A stretch of DNA of 64,000 nt from Pratylenchus scribneri (taxonomy: Eukaryota > Nematoda > Chromadorea > Rhabditida > Pratylenchidae). The translations under genes and the position numbers were made by a program. Positions 12,601-24,279 of the stretch are shown here, piece after piece. Location: assembly GCA_030063045.1 (NCBI GenBank), contig JAQSEB010000049.1:1488001-1552000 (forward strand), in the 5' to 3' direction. Position 1 is the stretch's first letter; each line of letters begins with the position of its first letter. Below the pieces are notes generated by a model. It made no database searches. It saw only the letters and a program-made list of their open reading frames with translations, and was not told where the DNA came from.

Positions 12601-15600
12601 GGCCCGACTTTATAGTAGAGAAGGCAATCTGTGTGGGCGGCAGCCTGGTTTCGCCATTCCAATTCCGCATTTGGGTCGTAGCCAATTCCGCTGATCCCGT
12701 CCAAGCCAGTCACATTCAAGCGAGTCCAAGTCTCGAGGCGAACTACTTTTTCTCTTTCATAAGCCTATAATTTAGTATTTTTTTTTTTCTATTATTGTCC
12801 AAAGAATTTTTTTTAATATAATTTTCTCATATTAAAAAAAGTATATTAATTCAAAAAATTATTAAATTTGCGTGGACAAAATAATCATTTTTGAGGCCAT
12901 ATAACATGGCAAATTCCCGGCTTCTTTACGCTTTCTAACCTGCATAAGACTAAGCTCAAATTGTATCCTAAGCCTAAAATTAATCCTAAATCCAAATCTA
13001 ATAATTTCTGCAAATTCAATCATTTTGGACTTATAAATATTAATGAAAAAAAATTTCTAAAATATAATGGTTTTTCTCTATTTAGCCTAAAAATTTCGTT
13101 AAATTTAAATTAATTAATCCATCAATTTTAAAGCAAAACTTGCCTTCATGAAATCGAGTATTTCCACTAGCATACTTTGAATGTAATAAACTTGTAGAGA
13201 AACGCCAAATTGTCGATAAATTTCCAACTATAAATTTATTCAAAAAAAGTGACTTTCGCCTTGAAAATTACCGTTGGAATAATCAATTGCCACCGTTCAT
13301 TGTAGAAGAGTGGACTGAAACAGGCAACAACCGAATATTTTTGGTCGCTAACGCGGCGATATGGCACTGGCACCGATTGGGATTGGACTTGAATATCGCG
13401 AAGGGCAAATTCCGCTGGCCTCTGCACCGTTGGACAGACGGCCAAATAGACGGACCGGAAATATTTTTACAAAAATTTACGAAAGAATAAAATGCTCTTA
13501 ATATCAAAAAATTAATTAAAATTGAGAATTAAATTTTTATAATAATTGAAAATGGATCTTTTATAATTTTTTTTAGGTTAGAATAAAAAGGAATATAATA
13601 TAAGTAAATAGCAAATGAAATATTTAAAAAATACTTAAATTAAAAAGAATTTAAAAAGATAATGATTTCAGAAATTGTTTAAATTTTTTGAATCTTTTGA
13701 AGTTGAATGTCTAAAATTCACTAAAATAAAAAGCCTACCATCCGCATATCATAATTGGCGTGAAAGCGTAGCGTACTTTGGCCAAGGATGTGAGTGAATG
13801 GGAGGCATTATGACTTCGACCTTTATTTAATGAATAAATTTAATGAAAATTTTTCCATACAAATTAGAGGCCATGGAGGCCAAAATCTCCGTTTTGAATT
13901 GAACAAAATCACCATTGTGTTTGAGGGATAACTTTTTGGGGAGAAGCGGAGATGATTTTAGAAGGGAGATTTCAAATGAATTTACCTGGAGGAATATTCA
14001 AAATAATTGGTGGAAATGATGGCCAAATGCTGGGTACTGTATTGAAATTTAGGGGATTTAAAAAAATTTGAAAAAAATTATAAATAATTTTAACGATTTT
14101 TGTCCATATTAATTGGCAATAAAAAGTGGTTTTTTGGACCAATAATATGTACCGTAAATTCTCAATACCCCATGGGGAATTATTTTTCAATGTTCTTAAA
14201 GGCTGGGAAAGAATTGTGAAATACTAAAACGATTAAGTAAATGTCACATTTTCTCATCACAATATTTTCATCAGAGGCAATTTTAAGAATTCAAATCCAA
14301 TTTTAGTTTAAAAACGACTTTCATTCAAATGGATCCGACGTGTTGGAGTCAACAGGAGTAGGCCTTTTGGGTGCTTTCAAAAGAAATTTTCTACTTGTCC
14401 AAAAATTATATTTTTAATACCAAAAGATAGAGGACACATTATTGCATCGGATAATATCGTTTCAAAAATTTTTTAAAGACTAGAAAAATTTCATAAGCCT
14501 GACTCCGACGCTAACTCCGACGAAGTCTACTTAATCTAATTTGTTTTTTAACATTATTTCTGATATAAATTTTGAATTTTTTTTATTTTAATAATTCCTA
14601 TTCAAAAAAGAATTCCATATTATAAATAATTAATAGAAAATGGGGAATTATTTTCGGTATTACTGTATTTAAAAATGGGAGTTTGTGAATTAGAAAGTGG
14701 GGAATTAAAAGATAATTTACATATTTTTTAATAGATATATAAGAAAATAAAATAATAGAAGACTTACGTCCATGGCATATTGAATGTGACACAAAGAATG
14801 AACAAAAAAATGAGGAGAAATGACCGAATGGCCAACGCCAGAATTCGGCGGCTCCTTTCAAATTTAAATTACAAATTTTTCTTTAAAAGCGGAATTTACT
14901 TTGGTGTTGCCGCCCTTGACATTAGCAAGAAGATTAGCACCAAAAGCAGTTCAATAAATTGTACAAAAGGTCGAATGCGTCCATTGGCTCGGAGGCGAAG
15001 CAGAAAACTAAAAATTTGGGGGAAATAAGTTTTGAGAATTTTAAGTGTTCTCAAAACTAAAATTGAATTTCATTTGGGGTGCCAATTTTTTCCCAAAGAT
15101 TTACAATATTTTACTGAAAGATCACTTTTTGATTAAAATTTTTAGCGCTTGATCTTAGACCCCCAAACCTTATGCCTTTTTGCGAGACGCGTCGATTGAT
15201 ATAAGTTTGTCTGATTTGGTTCAAAACTAAAAGAGTTAAACGAAAAATCAAAATAAGGTTTAAATGGTTTAATACTTAAAATTTTTTACCAAATTTTGAT
15301 AAAATTATACATCAATCGACGTAACTCGATGTGCTCTATAAAATTGGTATAGTGTTTGGGTGTCCAGCAGGATCAATCACTAAAAAGTTATAATTATGAA
15401 AAGATTGATTTTTTTCAGCAAAAAATATTTTCTCATTTCAATTGGAAAGAATGTGTCTAAAATGAAATTACGAAAATTTTGCGGAGAGGATTTTGAATAA
15501 AATCCACTCTTTCTCTTCATTTTTAAATCAATTTTGAGGAAAGGAAACCGTCCTTTGAAGAACGATGCGTTTCGGTTTTGTACCCTAAAGATGAGCGGGG

Positions 15601-15879
15601 CGAACATATCTCCGAACGAAATCGCTCGGAGAGCATTTGAGGACTAGACTTTTTATAAAAGCAAATCAATCATTTGGGCGTCCTCGGCGTAGAAAGCGAT
15701 CCAAATTTTAAATACAAAATTTCGGGTGGAGGACATTTTTGAATTTGAATACAAATTTGATGGAAGAAATGTGAGAGGAAGTACCGTTGGCAGCTGGCAC
15801 GCCAAACAAAATTACGCAGACGAAAGAAGCGCACAATGAGGAAGAGGAGCAATCGACGGAGCAGCCAGAATAGCAACAT
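9650..15879 (-). CDS. Glycosyltransferase family 92 (GT92, formerly DUF23) protein
   Basis: Exons (minus): 15785-15879, 14900-15007, 14768-14854, 13986-14036, 13861-13931, 13739-13820, 13272-13455, 13144-13227, 12609-12764, 12428-12549, 12352-12383, 11326-11401, 11213-11267, 11099-11161, 11021-11059, 9949-10121, 9769-9901, 9650-9715; 1677 nt, 558 residues, close to the usual family size. GT92 enzymes are membrane-anchored Golgi glycosyltransferases; C. elegans GALT-1 adds galactose to core fucose. Visible family marks: VVACFSPLFYNERW (about 207-220), LEIYRQFGVSLQVYYIQS (227-244), WRNQAAAHTDCLLYYK ending at 306, the DxD metal/nucleotide-sugar motif in VSDLDDVLIP (D316, D318), then CYNR...YGRHKRPANCPGPLRC (505-511) and a C-terminal FGC. 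Hydrophobic segments lie near residues 1-20, 47-63 and 70-93; the family usually has one anchor, so exons 1-2 are less certain. Two donors are GC. The acceptors of exons 7 and 10 are not AG and were placed by reading frame and family similarity. Function beyond GT92 cannot be told. Confidence 0.9.
9947..9948 (-). other. GC splice donor after GT92 exon 16
   Basis: Minus strand reads ...AATAG|GCAATG. No GT in this stretch gives an open, phase-matched junction. The GC donor joins CYNR to IFYGRHK, which is the Cys-rich C-terminal pattern expected of GT92. Confidence 0.6.
10265..10920. repeat. 33-bp minisatellite in a GT92 intron
   Basis: Irregular units from about 10265 become about 11 nearly identical 33-bp units (TATTTTGCTCAAAAACACAA then ATTATTTAAAATG) from about 10540 to 10890. 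The array lies wholly in the intron 10122-11020 between GT92 exons 15 and 16. Because 33 is a multiple of 3 and the unit lacks stops in some frames, it produces long spurious repetitive reading frames. Confidence 0.95.
11650..12130. repeat. C-rich satellite of about 74-bp units in a GT92 intron
   Basis: About five to six units containing ACTAACCCCCCACATAACCC, then ACTATCGTTCCAAAAGTAA, then CAACCAAAATAATACC, with CCCCCC runs. It lies in the intron 11402-12351. The strand that is transcribed into GT92 pre-mRNA carries the G-runs, so clustered GGGGGG tracts (four between 11663 and 11723) could form G-quadruplexes in the pre-mRNA. Confidence 0.92.
13141..13143 (-). other. GC splice donor (AAG|GCAAGT) after GT92 exon 8
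   Basis: Minus strand ATGAAG|GCAAGT is an ideal GC-AG donor. Used at phase 0 it joins ...EILDFMK to AYEREKVVRLETW, a continuous family-like sequence. The alternative GT three bases further in would break the frame. Confidence 0.75.
14330..14530. repeat. Degenerate inverted repeat in GT92 intron 3
   Basis: Left arm near 14335-14375 (TTGGAGTCAACAGGAGTAGG) pairs imperfectly with the reverse complement of 14490-14530 (GTCGGAGTTAGCGTCGGAGT). Probably an old foldback element; no clear target duplication. Confidence 0.45.
15163..15362. repeat. Small foldback element in GT92 intron 1
   Basis: Arms of about 70 bp: the left has CCCAAACCTTATGCC and GCGTCGATTGATATAA, and the reverse complement of the right has CCCAAACACTATACC and CGTCGATTGATGTATAA. 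The spacer is AT-rich. A related right-end-like piece (AATTGGTATAATGTTTGG) lies near 7754-7771 in a PAN-gene intron. No transposase is visible, so it is non-autonomous or an inert remnant. Confidence 0.6.
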
Positions 15880-15886
15880 TTTGTGA

Positions 15887-15894
15887 CTGAAAAA
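15887..15894 (-). promoter_or_regulatory. Likely 5' acceptor (possible spliced-leader trans-splice site) of the GT92 gene
   Basis: Minus strand reads CCTTTTTCAG|TCACAAAATG: a polypyrimidine tract and TTTCAG acceptor 7 nt before the chosen ATG. In nematodes this spacing is typical of spliced-leader trans-splicing, and it supports the start at 15879. It could also be a cis acceptor from an unseen 5' UTR exon. Confidence 0.5.
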
Positions 15895-16087
15895 GGAATA
15901 TTTGTATTTTGTTATTTTAAATTTTGTGCTCTGATTTTGCGATTTAACGATTATGACTTTTTGATAGTTGGAAAAAATTAAGAGGAATCTAATAAAAGTT
16001 AATATTTTAATAAGTAAAAATTCTTGAAAATGGCTTAATTGTCCCTAAAAATCGTTTTAAAAGGAAAATAATTTTTATTAAACATAG

Positions 16088-16432
16088 ATAATTCCGCCTA
16101 TTTTGCACAAAAATAATTCCGCCTATTTTGCACTAAATTAATTCCGCCTATTTTGCACGAAAATAATTCCGCCTATTTTGCACAAAAATAATTCCGCCTA
16201 TTTTGCACTAAAATAATTCCGCCTGTTTTGCACTAAATTAATTCCGCCTGTTTTGCACGAAAATAATTCCGCCTGTTTTGCACTAAATTAATTCCGCCTG
16301 TTTTGCACTAAAATAATTCCGCCTATTTTGCACTAAAATAATTCCGCCTGTTTTGCGCTAAAATAATTCCGCCTATTTTGCACTAAAATAATTCCGCCTG
16401 TTTTACACTAATTAATTCCGCCTATTATGGAT
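16088..16432. repeat. 24-bp satellite array, AATAATTCCGCCTATTTTGC type
   Basis: About 14 head-to-tail units of about 24 bp (AATAATTCCGCCTATTTTGC then ACTA) with T/G variants (CCTATTTT or CCTGTTTT). It starts about 200 bp upstream of the GT92 5' end. It shares the AATTCCGCCTRTT half with the arrays at 25.1 and 54.1 kb. Confidence 0.95.
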
Positions 16433-18515
16433 TAAATTCAATAAAACTGGGATTTCATGGTTAAATAAAATTGCTTAAAATTAATACTACTTCATTTCAC
16501 AGATATATATTTATAATTAATTTGGGATTTAAAATAAGTAGCAAAAAAAAGATTTAAAAGAACTTAATTGTGAATTAAAAAATGGGATGGAAAGTGCAAA
16601 TGAAAAATTCTTCTTCAATTTTAAAAGCTTTCGTTCAAAAAAGATGATATGACGGGTCATTTCTTTCAGGATTGAAGGATCAATTTTAAATCCACTCATC
16701 CCTGTTCCCATCTTCCCTCCTCATTTGCATCCAATTTTCTCATCATATTCTCGAATATTTTCACTCCTTTCTGATCCATATCTCAGCCAGCCGGCTTCAT
16801 CTGGAACTTTGGAGGATGCGCTTTTCCCCGTATTCATATTTAAATTAGTCGATGACCGCGCCAAAGGGCGCTTCAAAAACGAACAAAAAAAGAAGACTCA
16901 AGGGCAGCATCAGGTTATTCCTTCCGGGAATTTTGAAGATGGAATATTTGGGGGATAATGAAATAGAAAAAGTTTAAGGCAATAAAAAATAATAATTTAT
17001 TATTTTTTTATATTATTTTATTTTCTAGTCTTTTATATTATTTTAGTCTTTTATATTATTTTATTGTCTTCAATGATTATCAATCGATTAGAAAAGTATT
17101 TGATGAAAATTTCAGAAAATTTTGAAATAAAAAATGGTTGAAAACAGCATTTCAAGATGAGAAAAAATTCTTTTAAATACATTTTCTAGGAACCTTATCC
17201 ATTTTTGACATTTCGACTTTCGAGACAATTCTCACATCACATGATATGGATGACCGATTCCACTCCAACCTTTTTCTTCGGCATCTGGGGGCACACAATT
17301 GGGTGGCACAAAATTCAATTAACCCATTTTTCGGCCCAAAGGAGACAAAGTGTATTCTTCACAATGTCATGAAGAAGCTTTGTTGATGGCACTGGCGGGT
17401 GAAAGGAAAAGGATAAAGAAAGAGTAAGGGAAGGGTCCAAGCGAGGTTATTGCCCAAAAAGATGGGATGGTTGGCGCCATTGTGGCCCAAAAAATTAGGC
17501 CATAGATGGTGGGGTGAAAAATGAAGTGGGGCCAAAAAGCTAATCAACTGTGAGAATTTTGAAAGAATTGTTGAAGATTTCTCAACGAAATTAGATTACT
17601 TTTTACTTCAAAGGGCAAAAAATTGGTGCCATGTTGAGGTTGATTGGCTGGTTGAGGTCATGGTGTCATATTTTTTAAAAATGCCTTCGACATGCACTTA
17701 TTTTATGTACTATCAATGATCATACAGAAATAAAAATTATGTTCAACAGAGAAAGTATATATTTATGAATTCCCCTGAATTTCGGCATTGTTCAAATATA
17801 AATATTTTTATTTTCCAAATTTTTCAATTTATCAATTTTCTCATTTTCAACATCCAATCCACCAAAATTGAAAATATTTATTTAAGAATTTCTAGCGAAT
17901 TTTTTCTGTAATGTTCAAATTCAAATATTTTGCAATTTTCTAAAATAAAAAATTTTATTTTTTCATAAGAATTTTTAGTTTTTTTTTAAATCATCCACAA
18001 AAAATGTAAAATATTTAAAAATTTCCCTTGAATTTTGTACATTTTTGAATTGAAATATTTTTTATCATCCCTTTTTCCAATTTTCTGGTTTTTATAATAC
18101 ATTTTTTAATTTAATTGTTTCCCAAATCCTGAATGTGTCCATTCGTTTTCCCATCAGCCATCGGCACATTCACCGAATCAAATTTTAACATTACACACGT
18201 AAATCGCCCCAATCACCAAAGAGCAAAGTGAAAGCCAGCGGCCATCCCATTCACATTGGAATTGGATGCCCGTGAAAAAATAAACGTGCAGAGGAATCTG
18301 GTTATTCAATTGCTGCGCAATCTGCCCTGTCCATTGCCTTTGTGCCCATCGCAATCAAAAAGCATACACAATTCATCCCTTGGGTTCCCTTTCGCTTTCC
18401 CACATTGGAGGGAGCCGGCTGACCAGCTGGTCACTTTTCCCTTGGATGAGAATAATCGGCTGGCTGTGGAGATGTGGACGGATCTTCTCCCCAGAAAAAC
18501 ATGATTTTGAACGAA
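16433..18515. other. Gene-free AT-rich intergenic stretch
   Basis: No supportable exon on either strand. Short reading frames here have no family-like sequence or splice context. AT-rich sequence alternates with short TTGGCCA/ATGGCC-rich patches. Confidence 0.5.
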
Positions 18516-19085
18516 TATCCCCCTCTTTTTTTGCTGACCAAACCCTCCAAATAGGGATGGGGAAAAGCAAGGAGAAAAGTGGAAGGGCATAGGCAAAGCA
18601 CACAGGAAAGGGAGGGCACAGGGGTGAACGTCGCCTGCGCGAATGATTGCATGGATAGGAAAAAGTTACTGGAGATGGGCCCGAATGTACGTATGGATGA
18701 TGGGCAATGCGCAAGAGGGGAAAGTGAATTGAAGGGGATATTGGGGGAGGGCCGGTCGGATAGGCAATTGGAGATCTGCGTGGACTAGTGAATATCCTCT
18801 CTTTGCTGACCAAATTCCCCCAAAATAGGGATGGGGAAAAGCAGCAGAAGAGGAAAATTGGAAGGGCATAGGCAAGCCCACAGGAGTAAGTAGGGAGCAG
18901 GGGTGAACACGCCTGTGCCTGCGCGAATGATTGCATGGAGGCGAAAAATGCTACTGAAATTAGGGAAAGGAAAGGCCCCGACCCCCGAATGTGGATGCTG
19001 GGCAATGCGCAAGAGGGAAAGGGGCTAAAGAGGCTGGTCGGATTCGGCAATTGGAGAGGGGAGATTTGTGGGGGAAAGATGAATA
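18516..19085. repeat. Two-copy diverged tandem duplication, about 275-bp period
   Basis: Unit 1 (about 18516-18790) and unit 2 (about 18790-19085) share, in the same order, TTTGCTGACCAAA, ATAGGGATGGGGAAAAGCA, GGAAGGGCATAGGCAA, CAGGGGTGAAC, GCGAATGATTGCATGGA and GGGCAATGCGCAAGAGGG. It is unusually G-rich on the plus strand. No conserved reading frame spans both copies; overlapping frames here are compositional. Confidence 0.8.
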
Positions 19086-21475
19086 CGCAAGGGATGAAGC
19101 CGGCTGCCGCTGGCTGAAAATGATTGGGGAAAAATGGCGCGATGGAATGGGATGTGGATGGCCGATGGGGCAATAGGGACTTCGGATTGAAGGGATCAAA
19201 GGGAAAAAAGTGAGAGGGGCAAAAGTGGTGGGGAAATTTTGGGGGAATGGACGACGGCCGAACTCTCTGGACGAATGGGAAAAACCTGTTCTTCCTGTTC
19301 CAGCCATGATGGTCGCGCAGCTTTCATCCCTCTAATGTTCCTTTGGATAGGGAGGGGATTGCTGGCCCATTTGAAAGGGAGGATATGGCGCTTTCACATA
19401 GGGCGCAACCATTAAGCCCAGAGAGCAAAGCCATTGCCCCATTCGAAGCAAAAAAAAGTGTGTGCCCAATAGCCAATGTCCATCCGCCCGTAAATTTTTC
19501 ACAATGTCCCCTCTTCCCTCAGGGCACATTCATTTGACCAACAAACCAAAAATGTTAGAAAAAGTTAAAGGGATAAAGCAGAAAATCCTTTTTTAAATAG
19601 ATAAAATTGCCAAAATATATTTTGCCCATTTGGAAATGCCATGAATTTTCTCTTAACCCAGGACAATCATTTGACCATCATCGTAGCCAAAAATGTAAGG
19701 AAAAGTTATAAAAGGAAAAAAATAGAAATTCCATCTTTTGAAATATGCCATAATTAGGCATATTTATTCATTGGTTAAATTTACGGCATTTCGCATCAAA
19801 TTTATGAATGAAGCCTCTAAATAATGTTCTCTTTCTTAAATTTAAATAAAAAATTCATTCTTTTCCAAAATATTAAAATTACCATAACAAAAATTATTGA
19901 CATTGCCAAATTAATTTACTTTCTATTAAAAATTGAAAATTTTTAAACCTAATCTATCAGCAGATTTATGATTTACATTTTACATTCATTTTCATATTCC
20001 CCAATCCAAAATATATTGGAAATCAAAAAGATTGGATACAAATCCAATGGCATTTTCCGATTTGAATTATAGAGGCGGCTGAAATGCCATTCATCCAAGG
20101 ATTTTAGCTGCCAGATTCACATTCATATCCAAGCAAGGACAGGTGCCATCCAATTCTTTTTATTGGGGGTCATCCTCCAAGGTCATTTTCTATGAAAATT
20201 CCTTCCAATCCATTCCCTTTTAGTAGTGCCAAAAATCTTTCCAACCTTTAAATTTATAAAAAATCTAATATTCAATGTGAATTATTTTTTAATTAGCTTT
20301 TTCCCTTTTTCTATGATATTTCTATTTTGTTGGCTTCATCAATCTAAAAATATTTCATCTCAACTTAAAATTTTACTACAAAAAAGAGCTTTTCAAGTGC
20401 CCCATTATTTAATTGATGATCGTTCGAAACAATAACTATCATTTCATTCAATACAATCAGCGCAAGTTGATTACCCCCATTCAATTCCTTCTCTTCCTCA
20501 ACGTTCAATATACAAAGTACCCAACCTAATAAGATGGCCATTTCCCATCAATATATCCTAATAAAAATCAAATAATATATACCTTCGAGTATTTTTCCTT
20601 AAAGTAACAACTTTCTCCTCCACCTTTTTGGCATTCTTGCCCATAATCGAAATGCCCAATGTCACCTTTTTTGGTTAACCGTGGAATAACACCTGTATGT
20701 ATGGATTTGGTCGAACCTTTCATATAAAAATATCCAATGAGCGAAAGTGGCGACTTATTCCAAATCGGGGGTGAGGCTATTTATTATTTAATGCCATCGA
20801 GGCTCAACCCTTCACCTTCCACCTTCCCACCACCTCTCTTTTTGCCTCTCAATCCAATTCGGGCTCAAGTAAATAGTTTTTTTGGGCCAAATGGCACCTG
20901 CTGATAAAATGAAATAATAATAATCCTTTTTAAGGGACCAAATTGGGGTCCAACTTTTTGTTTGAAGGGAAAGGCCATGTCCCTGCTTTCACTGAAATAA
21001 AATGATTGAGCCAACTTTCATTGTTTTTTTTCCAAATTGAAGGGAGAAAGTGGACAGCCATCCCTAAATTCCTTCCTCCAAATCCAAAGCCCAACATCCT
21101 TCATTGAGCAATTAATTTTGCCTCTGATGGCCATGGATGGGAGAGTTAGCCACCAACTGCGATTTTCGGATGCAGGAAAAAATGCAATTCCCAAAAATTC
21201 TTTCCTGCTGACCCTTTGGTGTGACTTTTTGATTGTTTCACATTTTAATTCCTTTGCCTTGTTTCGGCATTTATGTCTGGCTGAAAATGCTTCGCTAAAA
21301 AAATGTCGCCAATTTTTTATCATTATACTATACATCATCCATTCACCAAATCGTTGGACAATAAATTGTCGTCCAATTTATTACTATTATATATGTATTA
21401 TTCCAAAAAAATACAAATTTCTGTAAATATTCATTTTATTATTAATTTTAATTCATACAAAATTCTGGTTAATTT
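19086..21475. other. Gene-free intergenic stretch
   Basis: No exon can be supported. The first 450 bp are GC-richer than the surroundings; the rest is ordinary AT-rich DNA with scattered TTGGCC-type patches. Nothing else seen. Confidence 0.45.
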
Positions 21476-21477
21476 AT

Positions 21478-21705
21478 TAATTCTGATTTGTAATTCTGAT
21501 TTATTTAATAATTCTGATTTATAATTCTGATATAAAAATTTATTTTGATTTGTAATTCTGATTTAAAATTCTATTCTGATTTCTAAGTAATTCTTATTTA
21601 AATAATTTATTCTGATTTGAAAATTTATTCTGATTTGAAAATTTATTCTGATTTGTAAATCTGATTTAGAAATTTGTTTGATTTTTAATTCTGAATACTA
21701 AATCA
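21478..21705. repeat. Short TTCTGATTT-based tandem repeat
   Basis: Irregular units such as AATTCTGATTTGT and AAATTTATTCTGATTTG repeat about 12-14 times. The TTCTGATTT word is also half of the 24-bp units at 25.1 and 54.1 kb, so this may be a relative or degenerate seed of that satellite. Confidence 0.75.
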
Positions 21706-24279
21706 TTCAAAATTTTGTATTTCTGATATCCACCCATTTCGCGAATCATATAAAATGTCCTTCCAAACGAAAAGCAAGCAAAAAATGTCGGCATTAAAAG
21801 GAGGAGGGAAAAGCGGACCATCCTTCCCAAATTGGAAAAGCTAGCCAGAGGCGAAAAGAAGATGGACATTGGACAAGCAGAAGAAAATGAGAGGGCGAAG
21901 GGCGCCCTGACCCTGATGAGCGCATAGGCAAATCACATCAAATTGCGCAGTAGGGCCAGAGGTGGAAATCGGCTGGCCGGACCTAAAGCTGGTAGGGGCG
22001 ATGGAATCGTTGGCCGCGCGAGGATTTGCCTCCACCCTTTAAGACCAATATCCCCCTCTTTGGGGTCCATCCATGTTCCATCCCATCATCCAACAGAGCC
22101 AAAGCCGGCCAATCCGGTTCTAGTGGATGTGTCCATTGCGCCCTTTCCCCCTTTCTAAAAAAATTCCCTTCCACATCATCCATTTCCCCTTGCACATTCG
22201 CCCTTCACCTCTGCGCACTGCGCACGAAAAGCCAGCTGCGCAACGGGCAAAGTTGTTGTTGGGTGAGGGGGGCGAATAATGGGTGGCAGCACAATTCATT
22301 CACTGTTGGCTCTTCTGCTGGGCAATACGACCCTAAAACTCTGTGGACAGCTGATGGCTGAATAAAATCCGCTGCCCAAAAATATGTACTTTCATTAGGA
22401 GCCATTTCTCCCTTTTAATTTTATTCAAAATTCATAAAATTAATTCCATTCACTTTTAATTCTGGCATTTTTGTGAATAAGAATATTTCAACACTGACAA
22501 TGAAATGTTAAATTTACTGAAGTGGTTTTGATTTCGAACACTTTTTATTTTTTAAAGTAAATAATTTTCACCCCAAAATATTCATATTCTCTTATTTTTC
22601 TTCCATTTTTCGTTCATCCATAAAATGGACTGGTGCCGGCTGGCAAATTCGAATATAATTTTCCAAATTATTAGCATTTTCACCTTATCTATTCATTCAT
22701 TTTGTGTCCATAATAAAGATAGTCCTTTAAATTGCCCAATGTCCACATTCCACATTAATTTGGCCATTTTATCATTCCCCACAATTTATGGTCCCTATAA
22801 ATTGATTTTTCCAATCAAATGTTGACCGCGACATTGGTTTAAAAAATAATTTATAAGTGACCACAAATTCATCGTTGTTTCTTTCGTAATTTTTTATTTT
22901 CTGAATATTAAAAATTATATCATAAAAAGTAAAAGTATAATAAAAATTTCTTTTCCGCTACAATTCAATCGCAACAAAAAATTGCAAAAGTTATTTATAT
23001 TTTAAATAATAAGGAAATTTAAAAAAATGTGGAAATGCGCCTTCAAAATTCGTTGGCAAATTTTTGGTAAAAATGCAACTCAAATTAATGTAGTTGTAGG
23101 AAAAAATTTTCACATGGATCCATGGGTTATAAGGATATTTCCATAATCCAATATTTTTTGGTTATTTTTCCTCTCAATTTCTTCCTTATCCCATTATTTT
23201 ATTTCTTAGCAGGTTCCCGTAATTCAATCTTGAATTAATAGAAATTTCTTTTTAATAATATTTTTAAAAAATTTATTTTTTTTTGCGAATTTTCCCTCTC
23301 ATTAATTCCCTCAAAAGCCCTGCGCGTTCCCTCTTTTTCGTTTTTCCCGTTATTTTATTTCGTACAGCAAATCACCACACAGCTCAAGCAATATGATGAT
23401 AGAGGAGAAAGGGAGGGAATGGGCAACGGCCAAAAAATTGGACACATACACACAATCAGCAGAAAAGGGGGCGGCTGGCAGTATTTGCACAAAAATGGCC
23501 TTTCTCCTTTGGGCCAGCCGCTCCTCCTTTTTTCCTCTCTTCCGCCTCCACCCCAGCTTTCCCGCCGGGGCCCAATTGAACTAAAAATAGCGGAAAAGAA
23601 GAAAGACGAGAATGGAAGAAAGGGGGGAAGGTGAGGAGCGGAAAAAGAAGGTGGAATGTCCGGCCACAAAAAAACGGCCAACGGCCTTCGCATGAGCCCT
23701 CTCCCTCCCACCTTTCCACCTTCAAATCACACAAGCAAGCCTAAAGCCAAGAGTAGTTCGGGCTATCGCCGGACCATTCATTTTTCATGGCCAAGGGTCC
23801 CTTATTGCCAGCCGGGTCCACCACACCAATAACCAACTGACGGGAGGGCCTTTTGGACTCATCTTTTGGAGGAGGAAAATGGCCAGCCGATTTTGTTTTC
23901 TGCTGGACAGCCTCCTCCTATTCCTCTTTTTTTACCTTTGGAGAAGAGGAAGATGTTGGGTCCGTCTGGCCAAAAAGTATAACAAAGAAAGAGCACAAAA
24001 TGTGCTTCTTTTGGATGAATGGATGGCCAAAGGGTCCATTCCATCAGAATCATTTCACTTTTGTGCTGACTTTAGGGTCCAGCAGTAATAGCAAAGACGT
24101 GATATTTGAAGGTCCCTCCACATTCCCGGCAAAATCCATGATATTTTTACAATCTAAAGTCAACTGACTTTGACCATTTTGATCAAATTGATCATTGAAT
24201 TTATATCTGCTTTAATTTGACTTTTGTAGAGAATTGACTTTGTTTGACCATAATGGCCATTTGCATGCCCTAGAAATTT
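21706..24279. other. Gene-free intergenic stretch with GC-richer islands
   Basis: GC-richer patches lie near 21.8-22.35 kb and 23.4-23.85 kb (purine/pyrimidine-skewed, GGAGGAAAGGAA-type). Several overlapping reading frames occur there on both strands, as expected of skewed composition. No splice-consistent gene was found. Confidence 0.45.

Noticed and set aside
13861..13931. Alternative frame LSLKHNGDFVQFKTEILASM for GT92 exon 5
   Set aside because: It looks protein-like, but the upstream donor phase and the downstream GT donor both require the frame reading YPSNTMVILFNSKRRFW, which also fits the GT92 N-terminal pattern.
18373..19173. 266-residue minus-strand reading frame
   Set aside because: It spans the G-rich tandem duplication; several overlapping frames are open on both strands from composition, and the sequence (Pro/Ser/Phe-rich) has no domain or splice context.
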